A DNA stretch of 25,122 nt, from positions 1-25,122 of the forward strand of contig CAXSDH010000056.1 of the NCBI GenBank assembly GCA_964235765.1, given 5' to 3'. Source of the DNA: JAVVHH01 sp964235765 (GTDB lineage Bacteria > Pseudomonadota > Alphaproteobacteria > Acetobacterales > Acetobacteraceae). Shown here piece by piece: positions 1 to 7,837 of the stretch. Both the position numbers and the translations under genes were made by a program. The notes beneath the pieces were generated by a model. It was not told where the DNA came from. It was given only the letters and a program-made list of their open reading frames with translations, and ran no database searches. The number at the start of each line of letters is the position of its first letter. The first letter of the stretch is position 1.

Positions 1-1
1 G

Positions 2-787
2 TCACCGCAGGTTCGTGAGGGTGGATTGCATCTGGTCGCTGGTCGTGATCACCCGGCTGTTCATCTCGTAGGCGCGCTGCGCGGTGATCAGGTTGGTGAT
101 CTCGGTCACTACGTTGACGTTGCTGGTTTCGATGAAACCCTGCATCACGCTGCCGAACCCGGGCGCACCGGGATTGCCGGTCACCGGATTGCCGGAGGCG
201 GCGCTGGCCAGCAGCAGGTTGTCGCCCTGAGCGTCCAGCCCGGCCTCGTTGGCGAAGCTCGCCAGTTGCAGGGTGCCGACAGTTTGCGGCGCCGTGGTGC
301 CGGCGATCTTGGCCTGCACCTCGCCACCTGCGTTGATGGTCACGTCCTGCGCGTTGGGCGGGATGGTGATGCCCGGCGCGATCGGATAGCCGTCCGCCGT
401 CACGATCTGGCCCTCGGGCGAGAGGCCGAACGTGCCGTCCCGCGTATAGGCCGTCTCGCCGCTGGGCAGGGTCACCTGGAAGTAGCCGTGGCCCTTGATG
501 GCCACGTCCAGGCTGTTGCTGGTCTGCTGCAGGTTGCCCTGCTCGTTGATGCGGTAGATGGCGGCGGTCTTGACGCCCAGGCCGACCTGCGCGCCCGAGG
601 GGACGACGGTGCCGTTGTCCGAGCTGTTCGAGCCGACCCGCCGGAGGTTTTGATACAGCAGGTCCTGGAACTCCGCCCGCCGCCGCTTGAAGCCGGTGGT
701 GGTCATGTTGGCGATGTTGTTGGAGATCACCTCCACGTTGGTCTGCTGGGCCTGCATGCCGGTACCGGCGATGTCGAGCGAGCGCAT
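2..787 (-). CDS. flgG: Flagellar basal-body rod protein FlgG (distal rod)
   Basis: FlgG forms the distal rod of the flagellar basal body, crossing the periplasm between the proximal rod and the hook. The 261-residue product has the usual family length. The N-terminal rod/hook signature is clear (SNNIANMTTTGFKRRRAEFQ, about residues 22-41). The C-terminal coiled-coil segment is also present (VNVVTEITNLITAQRAYEMN, near residue 230), and together these assemble the axial structure. The stop codon is at the very left edge, so the gene is complete. The ATG is 3 nt after the flgF stop and is preceded by GGAAGG inside the flgF end, so the two genes form one transcription unit. FlgF is the nearest alternative family, but length and the adjacent FlgF argue for FlgG. 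Confidence 0.97.
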   Translation of the reverse strand: MRSLDIAGTGMQAQQTNVEVISNNIANMTTTGFKRRRAEFQDLLYQNLRRVGSNSSDNGTVVPSGAQVGLGVKTAAIYRINEQGNLQQTSNSLDVAIKGHGYFQVTLPSGETAYTRDGTFGLSPEGQIVTADGYPIAPGITIPPNAQDVTINAGGEVQAKIAGTTAPQTVGTLQLASFANEAGLDAQGDNLLLASAASGNPVTGNPGAPGFGSVMQGFIETSNVNVVTEITNLITAQRAYEMNSRVITTSDQMQSTLTNLR

Positions 788-790
788 GGG

Positions 791-1531
791 CTAAACCTTC
801 CGTTGGGTGAGCTTGTCGATGGCGGACTGCATCCGGTCCGCCTCGGCCTGCACGAACTGGGTGGTGAACTGGAACGAGCGGAGGTCCGCCATCATCCGCG
901 TGGTCTCGACGATGGGCTGCACGTTGCTGTCCTCGATCGCGCCCTGCACCAGCTTGGGCGTGGCCACCGGGGCGGTATCGCTATTGGCCCGCAGCGTGCG
1001 GGCGCCCTCGGGCGTGATGCGGTAGGGGTCGGCCGGCTGCACCACGCCGATGCGGCCGATGCGGCCGGATTCGGCGCTGATGGTGCCGTCTGCGGTCACG
1101 GTGATACGGGTGTCGGTGGGCGCGAGCCGGATCGGCTGGCCTGCGCTATCCATCAAGGCGTTGCCGTCGGTGTCGCCCACCCGGCCGTCCGGCAGCGGCG
1201 AGAACCGGCCGGCGCGGGTCAGGCGCGGGCCGCGCGGCGTGTCCACGGTGAAGAAGCCGTCGCCGGAGATGGCGAAGTCGAGCGGGTTGCCGGTCTGCTG
1301 CAAGGTGCCGGCCTGCCGGTCGTGGTAGGTCGCGCGGTCCTGCGCGTGGGCGACCACCTTGCCGCCCCGGGGCGCCTCCGTGCCGGTCTGCCGGTTCAGC
1401 CAGTCGCTGAACAGCATGCGGCCCGCCTTGAAGCCCGGCGTGCCGGCATTGGCGAGGTTGGTGGCCGTCACGTCCATCGCGCGCTGCTGCGCGGTCAGGC
1501 GGGAGAGGGCGACGTAGGTGGGCAGTTCCAT
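791..1531 (-). CDS. flgF: Flagellar basal-body rod protein FlgF (proximal rod)
   Basis: FlgF is a component of the proximal rod of the flagellum, exported through the flagellar type III apparatus without a cleaved signal. The 246-residue protein starts MELPTYVALSRLTAQQRAMD and carries the rod-family motif TATNLANAGTPGFKAGRMLF at about residues 22-41. The C-terminal conserved segment (GAIEDSNVQPIVETTRMMAD) is near residue 197. It is the first gene of a flgF-flgG pair. A consensus sigma-54 promoter lies about 36-51 nt upstream of the ATG, which is the expected control for middle/late basal-body genes in alphaproteobacteria. Family assignment is firm. The choice of FlgF over another short rod protein rests on length and on its position before flgG. 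Confidence 0.95.
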   Translation of the reverse strand: MELPTYVALSRLTAQQRAMDVTATNLANAGTPGFKAGRMLFSDWLNRQTGTEAPRGGKVVAHAQDRATYHDRQAGTLQQTGNPLDFAISGDGFFTVDTPRGPRLTRAGRFSPLPDGRVGDTDGNALMDSAGQPIRLAPTDTRITVTADGTISAESGRIGRIGVVQPADPYRITPEGARTLRANSDTAPVATPKLVQGAIEDSNVQPIVETTRMMADLRSFQFTTQFVQAEADRMQSAIDKLTQRKV

Positions 1532-1566
1532 GATGATCCGGTCCCGGAGGGTGCTGGACCACTAAG

Positions 1567-1582
1567 GGCAAGCCCCGTGCCA
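1567..1582 (-). promoter_or_regulatory. Sigma-54 (-24/-12) promoter of flgFG
   Basis: Read on the minus strand the site is TGGCACGGGGCTTGCC, a full match to the sigma-54 consensus TGGCACG-N4-TTGC. Transcription would start near 1556, leaving a leader of about 25 nt before the flgF ATG at 1531. Two copies of CGGCAGC (minus strand) at 1635-1641 and 1653-1659 lie roughly 80-100 nt upstream of that start, where an enhancer-binding activator such as FlbD would be expected. The activator assignment is inference. Confidence 0.85.
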
Positions 1583-1690
1583 CGATCGGCCGGCAAGGTT
1601 TGCTGGGCTTTCCGGGCCACCACGCCCGGCATGTGCTGCCGAGTGGGACGAAGCTGCCGGGTCGGCCGCGGCGAACCCAGGCTGTTTTCG

Positions 1691-1704
1691 CAGGGACGCC
1701 CCTG
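1691..1704 (-). terminator. Short hairpin directly after the ABC ATPase stop
   Basis: CAGGG (1691-1695) and CCCTG (1700-1704) form a 5-bp stem with a 4-nt loop immediately downstream of the TAA of the ferric-iron ATPase gene. It could end the iron-uptake transcript before the flagellar promoter region. There is no U-tract, so a Rho-independent role is weakly supported. Confidence 0.3.
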
Positions 1705-2721
1705 TTAGGCCGGGGGCCGGGGGAACGCCACGCAGCGCCCCTGCACGCGCAGATGCACCGTGGCTTGCAGCGGCGGCGCCGCGGCGCCCGTGGTGCGGAC
1801 GGGGATCTGCAAGCCCCCGATCCGCGCCGTGACCAAGGTGTGGGCGCCTCTGAAATCCAGCGCCGAAACCACGGCCGGGATACCGTCCGCTGCCAGCACC
1901 ACCTGCTCCGGACGCACCATCACCGAAGCTGGCCCGGCGCCGCCCGCCGTGTCCAGCAGCCCCAGGGCCGTGCGCGCGCCAGCAGCTTCGAGCGTCGCCT
2001 CCAGCACCAGCGCCGGTCCTGTCAGCCGGGCCACGTCCAGGTCGGCCGGCGTGCGATACACCTCCGAGGGCGGGCCGCATTGCACGATGCGGCCTGCGCG
2101 CATCACCGCGACCCGGTCGGCGCTGACGAAGGCCTCCTCGGGATCATGCGTCACCAGCACGGCGGTGGCCCCGGCCGCCCGCAGCGCGGCCGTCACGTCA
2201 TGGCACACGGTGGCGCGCAGCTCGCGGTCCAGCGCGTTGAACGGCTCGTCCAGCAGCACCAGGCTGGGGCGCGGCGCCAGGGCGCGGGCCAGGGCGGTGC
2301 GCTGCTGCTGCCCGCCCGAGAGCTGGTTGGGGTAGCGCGCGGCGAGGTCCTGCAGCCCGGTCAGGCGCAGCACCTCCTCCACCCGGCCGCTCCGGCGCGC
2401 CGCCCGGTCCAGGCCGTAGCGGACGTTTCCCGCTACGGTCAGGTGCGGAAACAGCGCGCCCTCCTGCGGCACGTAGCCGACGCGGCGCCGCTCCGGGGGG
2501 GCGTGCCGGCCGGGGCCGGTCACCAGCCTCCCGCCGATGGCGATGCTGCCGGCATCGGCGCGGTCGAACCCCGCGATCAGCCGCAGCACGGTCGTCTTGC
2601 CGCTGCCCGAGGCCCCAAGCAGGGCGGTGATCCCGCCTGCCGCCACCGCCAGGTCCACGCCGTGCAGCACGGCTTGCGCCCCATAGCGCTTGCTCAGGCC
2701 CTCGACATGCAACTGGCTCAA
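1705..2721 (-). CDS. fbpC: Ferric-iron ABC transporter ATP-binding protein (FbpC-like)
   Basis: This is the cytoplasmic ATPase powering ferric-iron import with the permease and binding protein encoded just upstream. The product is about 338 residues. It has Walker A GASGSGKT near residue 36, the Q-loop VPQEG, the signature LSGGQQQR, Walker B LVLLDEPFNALD and the switch histidine in LVTHD. A C-terminal TOBE-like region ends in VHLRVQGRCVAFPR. The frame has no ATG near the domain start. TTG at 2721 overlaps the permease stop as TTGA, and a second TTG at 2712 is the alternative. No clear Shine-Dalgarno precedes it, so translation is probably coupled to the permease. The same frame stays open far upstream, but that stretch is only a shadow of the permease gene. 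The iron specificity comes from the neighbouring binding protein. Confidence 0.9.
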   Translation of the reverse strand: MSQLHVEGLSKRYGAQAVLHGVDLAVAAGGITALLGASGSGKTTVLRLIAGFDRADAGSIAIGGRLVTGPGRHAPPERRRVGYVPQEGALFPHLTVAGNVRYGLDRAARRSGRVEEVLRLTGLQDLAARYPNQLSGGQQQRTALARALAPRPSLVLLDEPFNALDRELRATVCHDVTAALRAAGATAVLVTHDPEEAFVSADRVAVMRAGRIVQCGPPSEVYRTPADLDVARLTGPALVLEATLEAAGARTALGLLDTAGGAGPASVMVRPEQVVLAADGIPAVVSALDFRGAHTLVTARIGGLQIPVRTTGAAAPPLQATVHLRVQGRCVAFPRPPA

Positions 2722-4244
2722 AGTCGGTGGGGGGTTAGGGTCCGCACGGTCAGGAGGTATACCGGCAAGCCCGACGCCAGCACCAGCACCACCGCGAAGG
2801 GCGCCGCCGCGGCATAGGCGGTCTCCCCGGTATAGGACCACAGCTCGGTCGCCAACGTGGTCACCCCGGCGCCGGCCAGCAGGAGGGTGGCGGTCAATTC
2901 CCGCATGAGGCTGAGCACCAGCAGCGCCAGCGCGGCGCCGATGCCCGGCGCGAGGTTGGGCAGGGTCACGGTGACGAAGGCGGCCAGCGGGCCGCGGCCC
3001 AGCGTGCGGGCGACCTCCTCCAGCTCGGGCGGCACCAGCTCGGCGGAGGCGCGCAGGGCGGACTGCGCCAGCGGCAGGAACAGCACGGCGTAGGCCAGCA
3101 TCACCAGCAGGCCGGTCTGGTAGATGAAAGGCGCGTAGCGGACCGCGAGGTAGGCGAGCGCCAGGGCCACGGTAATCCCCGGCAGGCCGTGCACGAGATA
3201 AGGCAAGCGGTCCGCGAAGGCCGTCATGCGCCCGCGGTGCCGCAGCGCGAGCAGCACCAGCGGCAGGGCGAGCAGCGTGGTCAGCAGGGCGCCGGGCACC
3301 GAAAGGCCGAGCGAGCCGAGCAGCGCCGGGCCGACCGTGCCGAGGCCCCGCCCGGCGGAGCTGCCCTGCACCAGCCAGAACCCGAGGGTGGCCAGCGGCA
3401 CGCCGAGCGCGAGCCCGGCCACGGCCACGAATCCGGCAACCGCCAACGGCATCGCCCAGCCCAGCCGCACCATCGCCGGCTGCCGCGCCGCGCCCCGCCC
3501 CACCCGCGCCACCCGGCGCAGGCCGCGCATCCGCAACTCGGCGAACGCGATCGGCAGGCACAGCGCCATCAGCCCGGCCGAAAGCAACGCCGCCGCCGCC
3601 GTGTCGAAGCGCATCTGGTATTGGTCGAAGATCGCCGTCGTGAGCGTCTGCACCCGCAGCAACGACAACGCGCCGAACTCCGCAAGCATGTGCGAGGCCA
3701 CCAGCAGCGCGCCACCGCCCAGCGCCGGCGCCACTTGCGGCAGCGCCGCGCGCCGGAAGGCCCGCAGCGGCCCGTCGCCGAGCGACCGCGCGACATCTTC
3801 GAGCACCGGGTCCATGCCGCGCAGCGCCGCGGCGGCCGGCAGGTACACCAGCGGCAGGCTGGACAGGGTCAGCACCAGCACCGCGCCCGCCATGCCCTGG
3901 AACGCCGGCCCCAGCGAGGCCCAGGCGTAGCTCGCCACGAAGGCCGGCATGGCGAGTGGCACGCTGGCCACCACGCGCCACGCCTGCCGGCCCGGCAGGT
4001 CGCAGCGCTCCGTGCACCAGGCCATGGCGGCGCCGAGCAGGGTGGCGAGCGCGGTCACCCAGCCGACCAGCGTGAGCGTATTGGCCAGCAAGCCCAGCGT
4101 GTAGGGCCGCGAGAACTCCTCCCACAGCCCGGCCGGCCCGGCCTGCCCGGCGCGGGCAGCGACGTACAGCACCGGCAACGCCACCACCGCCAGCGGGGCG
4201 GCGGCGGCGGCGGCGAGCCAGGCGGGCGGCTTGCGGCGGGTCAC
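2718..4244 (-). CDS. fbpB: Ferric-iron ABC transporter permease (FbpB-like, two fused halves)
   Basis: This inner-membrane permease of about 508 residues carries iron from the periplasmic binding protein into the cytoplasm. It is a tandem duplication of two six-helix halves, as usual for FbpB/HitB. Each half has an EAA-type loop that docks the ATPase: EDVARSLGDGPLRAFRRAAL in the first and EEVARTLGRGPLAAFVTVTL in the second. Hydrophobic helices begin with AWLAAAAAAPLAVVALPVLY at the N terminus. I place the start at GTG 4244, which overlaps the binding-protein stop as GTGA. The longer open frame upstream encodes Arg/Pro-rich shadow sequence with no family resemblance. The downstream ATPase overlaps by 4 nt. 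Confidence 0.92.
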   Translation of the reverse strand: MTRRKPPAWLAAAAAAPLAVVALPVLYVAARAGQAGPAGLWEEFSRPYTLGLLANTLTLVGWVTALATLLGAAMAWCTERCDLPGRQAWRVVASVPLAMPAFVASYAWASLGPAFQGMAGAVLVLTLSSLPLVYLPAAAALRGMDPVLEDVARSLGDGPLRAFRRAALPQVAPALGGGALLVASHMLAEFGALSLLRVQTLTTAIFDQYQMRFDTAAAALLSAGLMALCLPIAFAELRMRGLRRVARVGRGAARQPAMVRLGWAMPLAVAGFVAVAGLALGVPLATLGFWLVQGSSAGRGLGTVGPALLGSLGLSVPGALLTTLLALPLVLLALRHRGRMTAFADRLPYLVHGLPGITVALALAYLAVRYAPFIYQTGLLVMLAYAVLFLPLAQSALRASAELVPPELEEVARTLGRGPLAAFVTVTLPNLAPGIGAALALLVLSLMRELTATLLLAGAGVTTLATELWSYTGETAYAAAAPFAVVLVLASGLPVYLLTVRTLTPHRL

Positions 4245-5248
4245 GCCATGCCGGCATCCCGCTGCAGGGCATAGGCCTCGGCAGCGGAGCCGAACTCGGC
4301 AGGGGTGACCGGGGCGGCTGCGACCTGGTCGAGCGGCGGCAGGGGGAACGGGGAGGTGACGCCGGGCCGCACCGGGTATTCGGCGACGGAGTTGGTGATG
4401 GCGGCCTGTCCGGCCGCGCCGACCATGAACGCGACGAACCGCTGCGCCAGCGCCGGCTTGGCCGAGGACTTGAGGACGCCGGCCGCGGACAGGCACTGGA
4501 TGGCGCCCACATCGGTCCGGTCCACATAATGCAGCGCGGACCTCATGGCCTCCGCCCCACGCTCGCGCGCCAAGCTATACCAGTAATAGTTGTTGGTAAG
4601 CACCGCCGCCACCTCGCCCGCCTCCATGGCGCGCACGGCCGCTCCGTTGGCGTTGTACATCTTGCCGTTCTCGCGCAGCCCGCGCAGCCAGGCCAGCGCC
4701 GCATCGCGGCCCTTGATGCGCTCGATCGCCATGATCTGCTCCTGGAAGCCGTCCTTGGGCGCATAGCCGATACGGTCCTTCCAGGCGGGGGTGGCCACCT
4801 CCAGCACGGAACGTGGCAGCATGTCCGGCTTCAGCATCGCCTTGTTGTAGGCGATAACACGGACGCGCACGCTGCCGCCGACCCAACCCCTGCTGCGCGA
4901 GGCGTAGGCGGCCGGCACCTGGTTCAGCGTCTCCGCATCGAGCGGCAGCAGCAACCCCCGCTCCTCCAGCGCGGCCACCGGCGGGCTCTGCTCGGAATAG
5001 AACACGTCGGCGGGCGTGCGCGCGCCCTCCTCGATCAGTTGGCCAGCCAAGGCGGGGCTCTCGCCGTTGCGGACAGTGACCTGGATCCCGGTCTCCTTGG
5101 TGAAGGCGGCCACCAGCGCCTCGGTGGTGGCCCGGTGCTGGCCATTATACAGCACCAGGGTTTCGGCATCGGCCGCGCGGGCGCGGTGCGACCCGGCAAG
5201 GGCGAGCCCGGCGGCGAGAATGGTCCGGCGGTGCAGCGTCGAGATCAT
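4241..5248 (-). CDS. fbpA: Periplasmic ferric-iron-binding protein (FbpA/FutA family)
   Basis: This 335-residue exported protein binds Fe(III) in the periplasm and delivers it to the permease encoded downstream. The N terminus HRRTILAAGLALAGSHRARA looks like a signal peptide with twin arginines, probably cleaved after ARA (about residue 25). Hallmarks of the FbpA family are YNGQH (His38) and NNYYWY, whose adjacent tyrosines (221-222) match the pair that chelates ferric iron in FbpA. SEQSPP near residue 85 is also typical. The ATG at 5248 is preceded by GAGG at good spacing. It is the first gene of the iron operon and has a Fur-like box in its 54-nt upstream gap. Thiamine or other ferric-chelate binders are alternatives, but the Tyr-Tyr pair favours iron. 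Confidence 0.93.
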   Translation of the reverse strand: MISTLHRRTILAAGLALAGSHRARAADAETLVLYNGQHRATTEALVAAFTKETGIQVTVRNGESPALAGQLIEEGARTPADVFYSEQSPPVAALEERGLLLPLDAETLNQVPAAYASRSRGWVGGSVRVRVIAYNKAMLKPDMLPRSVLEVATPAWKDRIGYAPKDGFQEQIMAIERIKGRDAALAWLRGLRENGKMYNANGAAVRAMEAGEVAAVLTNNYYWYSLARERGAEAMRSALHYVDRTDVGAIQCLSAAGVLKSSAKPALAQRFVAFMVGAAGQAAITNSVAEYPVRPGVTSPFPLPPLDQVAAAPVTPAEFGSAAEAYALQRDAGMA

Positions 5249-5262
5249 CGGATGAACCTCAT

Positions 5263-5281
5263 AATGAGAAGCATTCGCATT
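5263..5281 (-). promoter_or_regulatory. Fur-like operator of the iron-uptake operon
   Basis: Minus-strand sequence AATGCGAATGCTTCTCATT is an imperfect 19-bp palindrome in which 7 of 9 base pairs match. It resembles Fur/iron-responsive boxes (TGATAAT-N-ATTATCA type). It lies 15-33 nt upstream of the fbpA ATG and overlaps the candidate -10, which suits iron-dependent repression. Whether Fur, Mur or Irr binds cannot be told from the sequence. Confidence 0.7.
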
Positions 5282-5306
5282 TAACCGGTTGCCCTTCCGG
5301 CGTCAA
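5278..5306 (-). promoter_or_regulatory. Candidate housekeeping promoter of fbpA
   Basis: On the minus strand TTGACG (5306-5301) is followed after 17 nt by TAAATG (5283-5278). The -35 is near consensus and the -10 is weak. The -35 overlaps the stop codon of the upstream molybdoenzyme gene, so the iron operon carries its own promoter even though it runs in the same direction. Confidence 0.5.
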
Positions 5307-7579
5307 CGCGTGTCCTGGATCGCCCGCCAAACCCGCTCCGGTGTCGCCGGCATGTCGAGATGGGTGACGCCGACTGGCCGCAAGGCGTTCAGGATGGCCG
5401 ACATGACCGCCTGGGGCGCCGCGATCGCCCCGGCCTGGCCGGCGCCCTTGACGCCGAGCGGGTTGGCTTGGGTCGGCACGCCCTCGAGGTGGATGTCGAG
5501 GTCCGGCAGGTCTGCCGCCCGGGGCAGCGTGTAGTCCATGAAGGAGCCGCTGAGCAGTTGGCCGCTGGCCGGGTCGTAGACCGTGCGTTCCAGCAGCGCC
5601 TGGCCGATGCCTTGCGCGACGCCGCCTTGCACCTGGCCGATGGTCAGCACGGGATTGACGATGCGGCCGAAATCGTCAACGCCGGTGTAGCGCAGCAGGG
5701 CGACGGCGCCGGTTTCGGGATCGACTTCCACCTCGGCCACATGCACGCCGTTGGGGAAGGTGATCAGGTTCAGTTTGTTCCAGACATAGCTGTCGAGGCT
5801 CTCGCCCGGCTCGGCGGCGGCGGCCAGTTCGATGATGCCGATGCCTCTCTCCGCCACGCTGAACCGGCCCGCGCTGAACGTCACCTGGGCCGGCTGCGCC
5901 TGCAGCAGCCGGGCGGCCAGGGTGCGGCCCTTCTCGATCGCGGCCTCGATCGCCCGCACCATGGCGGTGCCGCCCTGGTGCAGCGACCGGGCGCCGCCAT
6001 GGCCGTTGCCGGCCGGGACCTGCGCGGTATCGGCCTGCACATACCGGAACGCCTGGACCGGCAGACCCAGCAGCCCGGCGGCGATCTGCGGAAAGCTGGT
6101 CTCGTGGCCCTGGCCGTTCGACTGCGTGCCGAGCAGCAGGCTGACGGCGCCATCTGGCTGGAAGCGGATTTCCGCTCCCTCGTCCGGCGCGCCGCGCGCA
6201 GTTTCCAGGAAGCAGGTCACGCCGGTGCCGTGCAGCCGGCCGCGCGCCGCGGCAGCCGCGCGCCGAGCTGGGGCGCCGGCGTGGTCGGCGGCTTCCAGGG
6301 CCGGCGCTATGTTGGCAGCGAACCGCCCGCCGTCGATGGTGGTCGCCATTGGGGTGGGGTGCGGGAAGCGGTTGGCGAGGTTGCGGCGCCGCAGTGCCAC
6401 GGGGTCGAGGGCAAGCTGCGCGGCGGCGGCGTCGATCAGGCGTTCGAGGAGGTAGTTGGCCTCCGGCTTGCCCGCGCCGCGGTAGGCGTCGGTAGGCACG
6501 GTGTTGGTGTAGGCGCCGCGCACGTGCATGTAGACGGCCGGAAAGGCGTAGCCGCCGCCCATGGCGTTGCCCGGCGCGTTGGTGGAGCTGCCGGGCCCGC
6601 CGGTGGACATGGACGCGCCCAGGTTGGCGACGGTGTCCACGTCCAGCGCGAGAAACCGGCCGTCCCCGTCCAGCCCGAGCCGCGCGCGCGTCAGGTTGTC
6701 GCGGCCATGCGCGGTCGAGATGAAGTCCTCCCCGTGATCCGACGCCCATTTAACCGGGAGTCCCAAGCGGCGTGCCGCCCACAGGACGAGTATCCATTCG
6801 GGATACAGCCCGTTCTTGACGCCGAACCCGCCGCCCACGTCGGGGCTGCTGAGCTGGACCCGCTCGTGCTCCACCTGGAACACGGTATCGGCCAGGGGCG
6901 CCCGGATGCCATGCACGCCTTGGCCGGTGAGCAGGAGGTGGAAGGTGGCGCTGTCCCGGTCGAACCGCCCCAGCGCCGCGCGGTGCTCGAGCGGGGCGAC
7001 GATGATGCGGTTGTTGACCAGGTCCAGCGCGGCCACGTGCGCCGCCCCGGCCAGGGCCGCCTGCACGGCGGCGCGGTCGCCTTTCTCGAAGGTGTAGGCC
7101 AGGTTGCCGGGCACGTCCGCCCAAAGCTGCGGCGCGCCCGGTGCCAGCGCCTCGCGGCAATCCACGACGCAGGGCAGCGGCGCGTATTCGGCGTGCACGA
7201 GTTCGGCCGCATCCCGCGCCGCGTTGCGGCTGGTGGCGACGACGAGGGCGACAGGCTCGCCGACATGCCGCACGCGGCCGGTGGCGAGCGCGTAGCGGAG
7301 GGGCACCCGCATTGGCCCGGTGGTGGCGACCCGGACGTCGCAGGGGATGGGGCCGATCCCGTCGGCGGCGAGGTCCGCGGCGGTGAACACGCCGAGCACG
7401 CCGGGCGCCGCGCCTGCCGCGCTGCTCTCCACGCGCAGGAGCGCGGCATGGGCGTGGGGGGAGCGGACGATTTGCGCGAAGGCCTGTTCGGGCCAGTTGC
7501 AATCGTCGGTGTAGCGGCCCCGCCCGGTCAGGAAGCGGTGGTCTTCGAGACGGGTGGGCTGGGCGGGAATGTCCTGCAT
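5303..7579 (-). CDS. Xanthine dehydrogenase/CO dehydrogenase family molybdopterin-binding subunit (CoxL-like, form II type)
   Basis: This 758-residue protein is a molybdenum hydroxylase large subunit, which normally hydroxylates a carbon substrate at a Mo-cytosine-dinucleotide cofactor and passes electrons to FeS and FAD subunits. The N-terminal a/b-hammerhead domain starts RLEDHRFLTGRGRYTDD. The cofactor-binding segments follow: GGGFGVKNG near residue 250, the active-site loop AYRGAGK (form II type, not the CO-oxidising AYxCSFR) and TQSNGQGHETSFPQ. The C-terminal motif reads KGAGQAG, so residue 715 is Gln (codon CAG at 5437-5435) where the family's catalytic Glu normally sits. No FeS or FAD subunit gene lies next to it in this window, so it is an orphan here. 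The substrate cannot be named. Confidence 0.9.
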   Translation of the reverse strand: MQDIPAQPTRLEDHRFLTGRGRYTDDCNWPEQAFAQIVRSPHAHAALLRVESSAAGAAPGVLGVFTAADLAADGIGPIPCDVRVATTGPMRVPLRYALATGRVRHVGEPVALVVATSRNAARDAAELVHAEYAPLPCVVDCREALAPGAPQLWADVPGNLAYTFEKGDRAAVQAALAGAAHVAALDLVNNRIIVAPLEHRAALGRFDRDSATFHLLLTGQGVHGIRAPLADTVFQVEHERVQLSSPDVGGGFGVKNGLYPEWILVLWAARRLGLPVKWASDHGEDFISTAHGRDNLTRARLGLDGDGRFLALDVDTVANLGASMSTGGPGSSTNAPGNAMGGGYAFPAVYMHVRGAYTNTVPTDAYRGAGKPEANYLLERLIDAAAAQLALDPVALRRRNLANRFPHPTPMATTIDGGRFAANIAPALEAADHAGAPARRAAAAARGRLHGTGVTCFLETARGAPDEGAEIRFQPDGAVSLLLGTQSNGQGHETSFPQIAAGLLGLPVQAFRYVQADTAQVPAGNGHGGARSLHQGGTAMVRAIEAAIEKGRTLAARLLQAQPAQVTFSAGRFSVAERGIGIIELAAAAEPGESLDSYVWNKLNLITFPNGVHVAEVEVDPETGAVALLRYTGVDDFGRIVNPVLTIGQVQGGVAQGIGQALLERTVYDPASGQLLSGSFMDYTLPRAADLPDLDIHLEGVPTQANPLGVKGAGQAGAIAAPQAVMSAILNALRPVGVTHLDMPATPERVWRAIQDTR

Positions 7580-7837
7580 GGCGCGAGGCTAGCTTGCTTT
7601 GGTCGGCGAGCCGAGGGTGGCGGCGGGCTCACTGGCTGAAGGTCCAGGAATGGGGGATTGTGGTCCGCTCGCTTCTGACTTGAGCAGCGGGGAAATCGAC
7701 GTTTCTACGAGGGAGGGGTAGGATGCGTGCCATTGCCGGGGGAATCACCCGGCTGCCGCAACTTCGAGGGAGCGCTCTCCGCCCCCTGCGCAGAAGGCGT
7801 GGTTGCGTCAATCGCGGTTGGGCGTCGGGGGGTGAAC

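Noticed and set aside
26..1708. 560-codon plus-strand open frame opposite flgF and flgG
   Set aside because: Its translation is His/Arg/Gly-rich with no family resemblance, and it is antisense to two unmistakable flagellar genes. High GC makes such shadows common.
3189..4274. 361-codon plus-strand frame opposite the permease
   Set aside because: Gln/Arg/His-rich composition typical of an antisense shadow of a GC-rich membrane-protein gene.
2722..4527. Upstream extension of the ABC ATPase frame to 940 codons
   Set aside because: The extra part is low-complexity Ala/Arg/Gly sequence lying over the permease gene. The ABC domain begins right after 2721.
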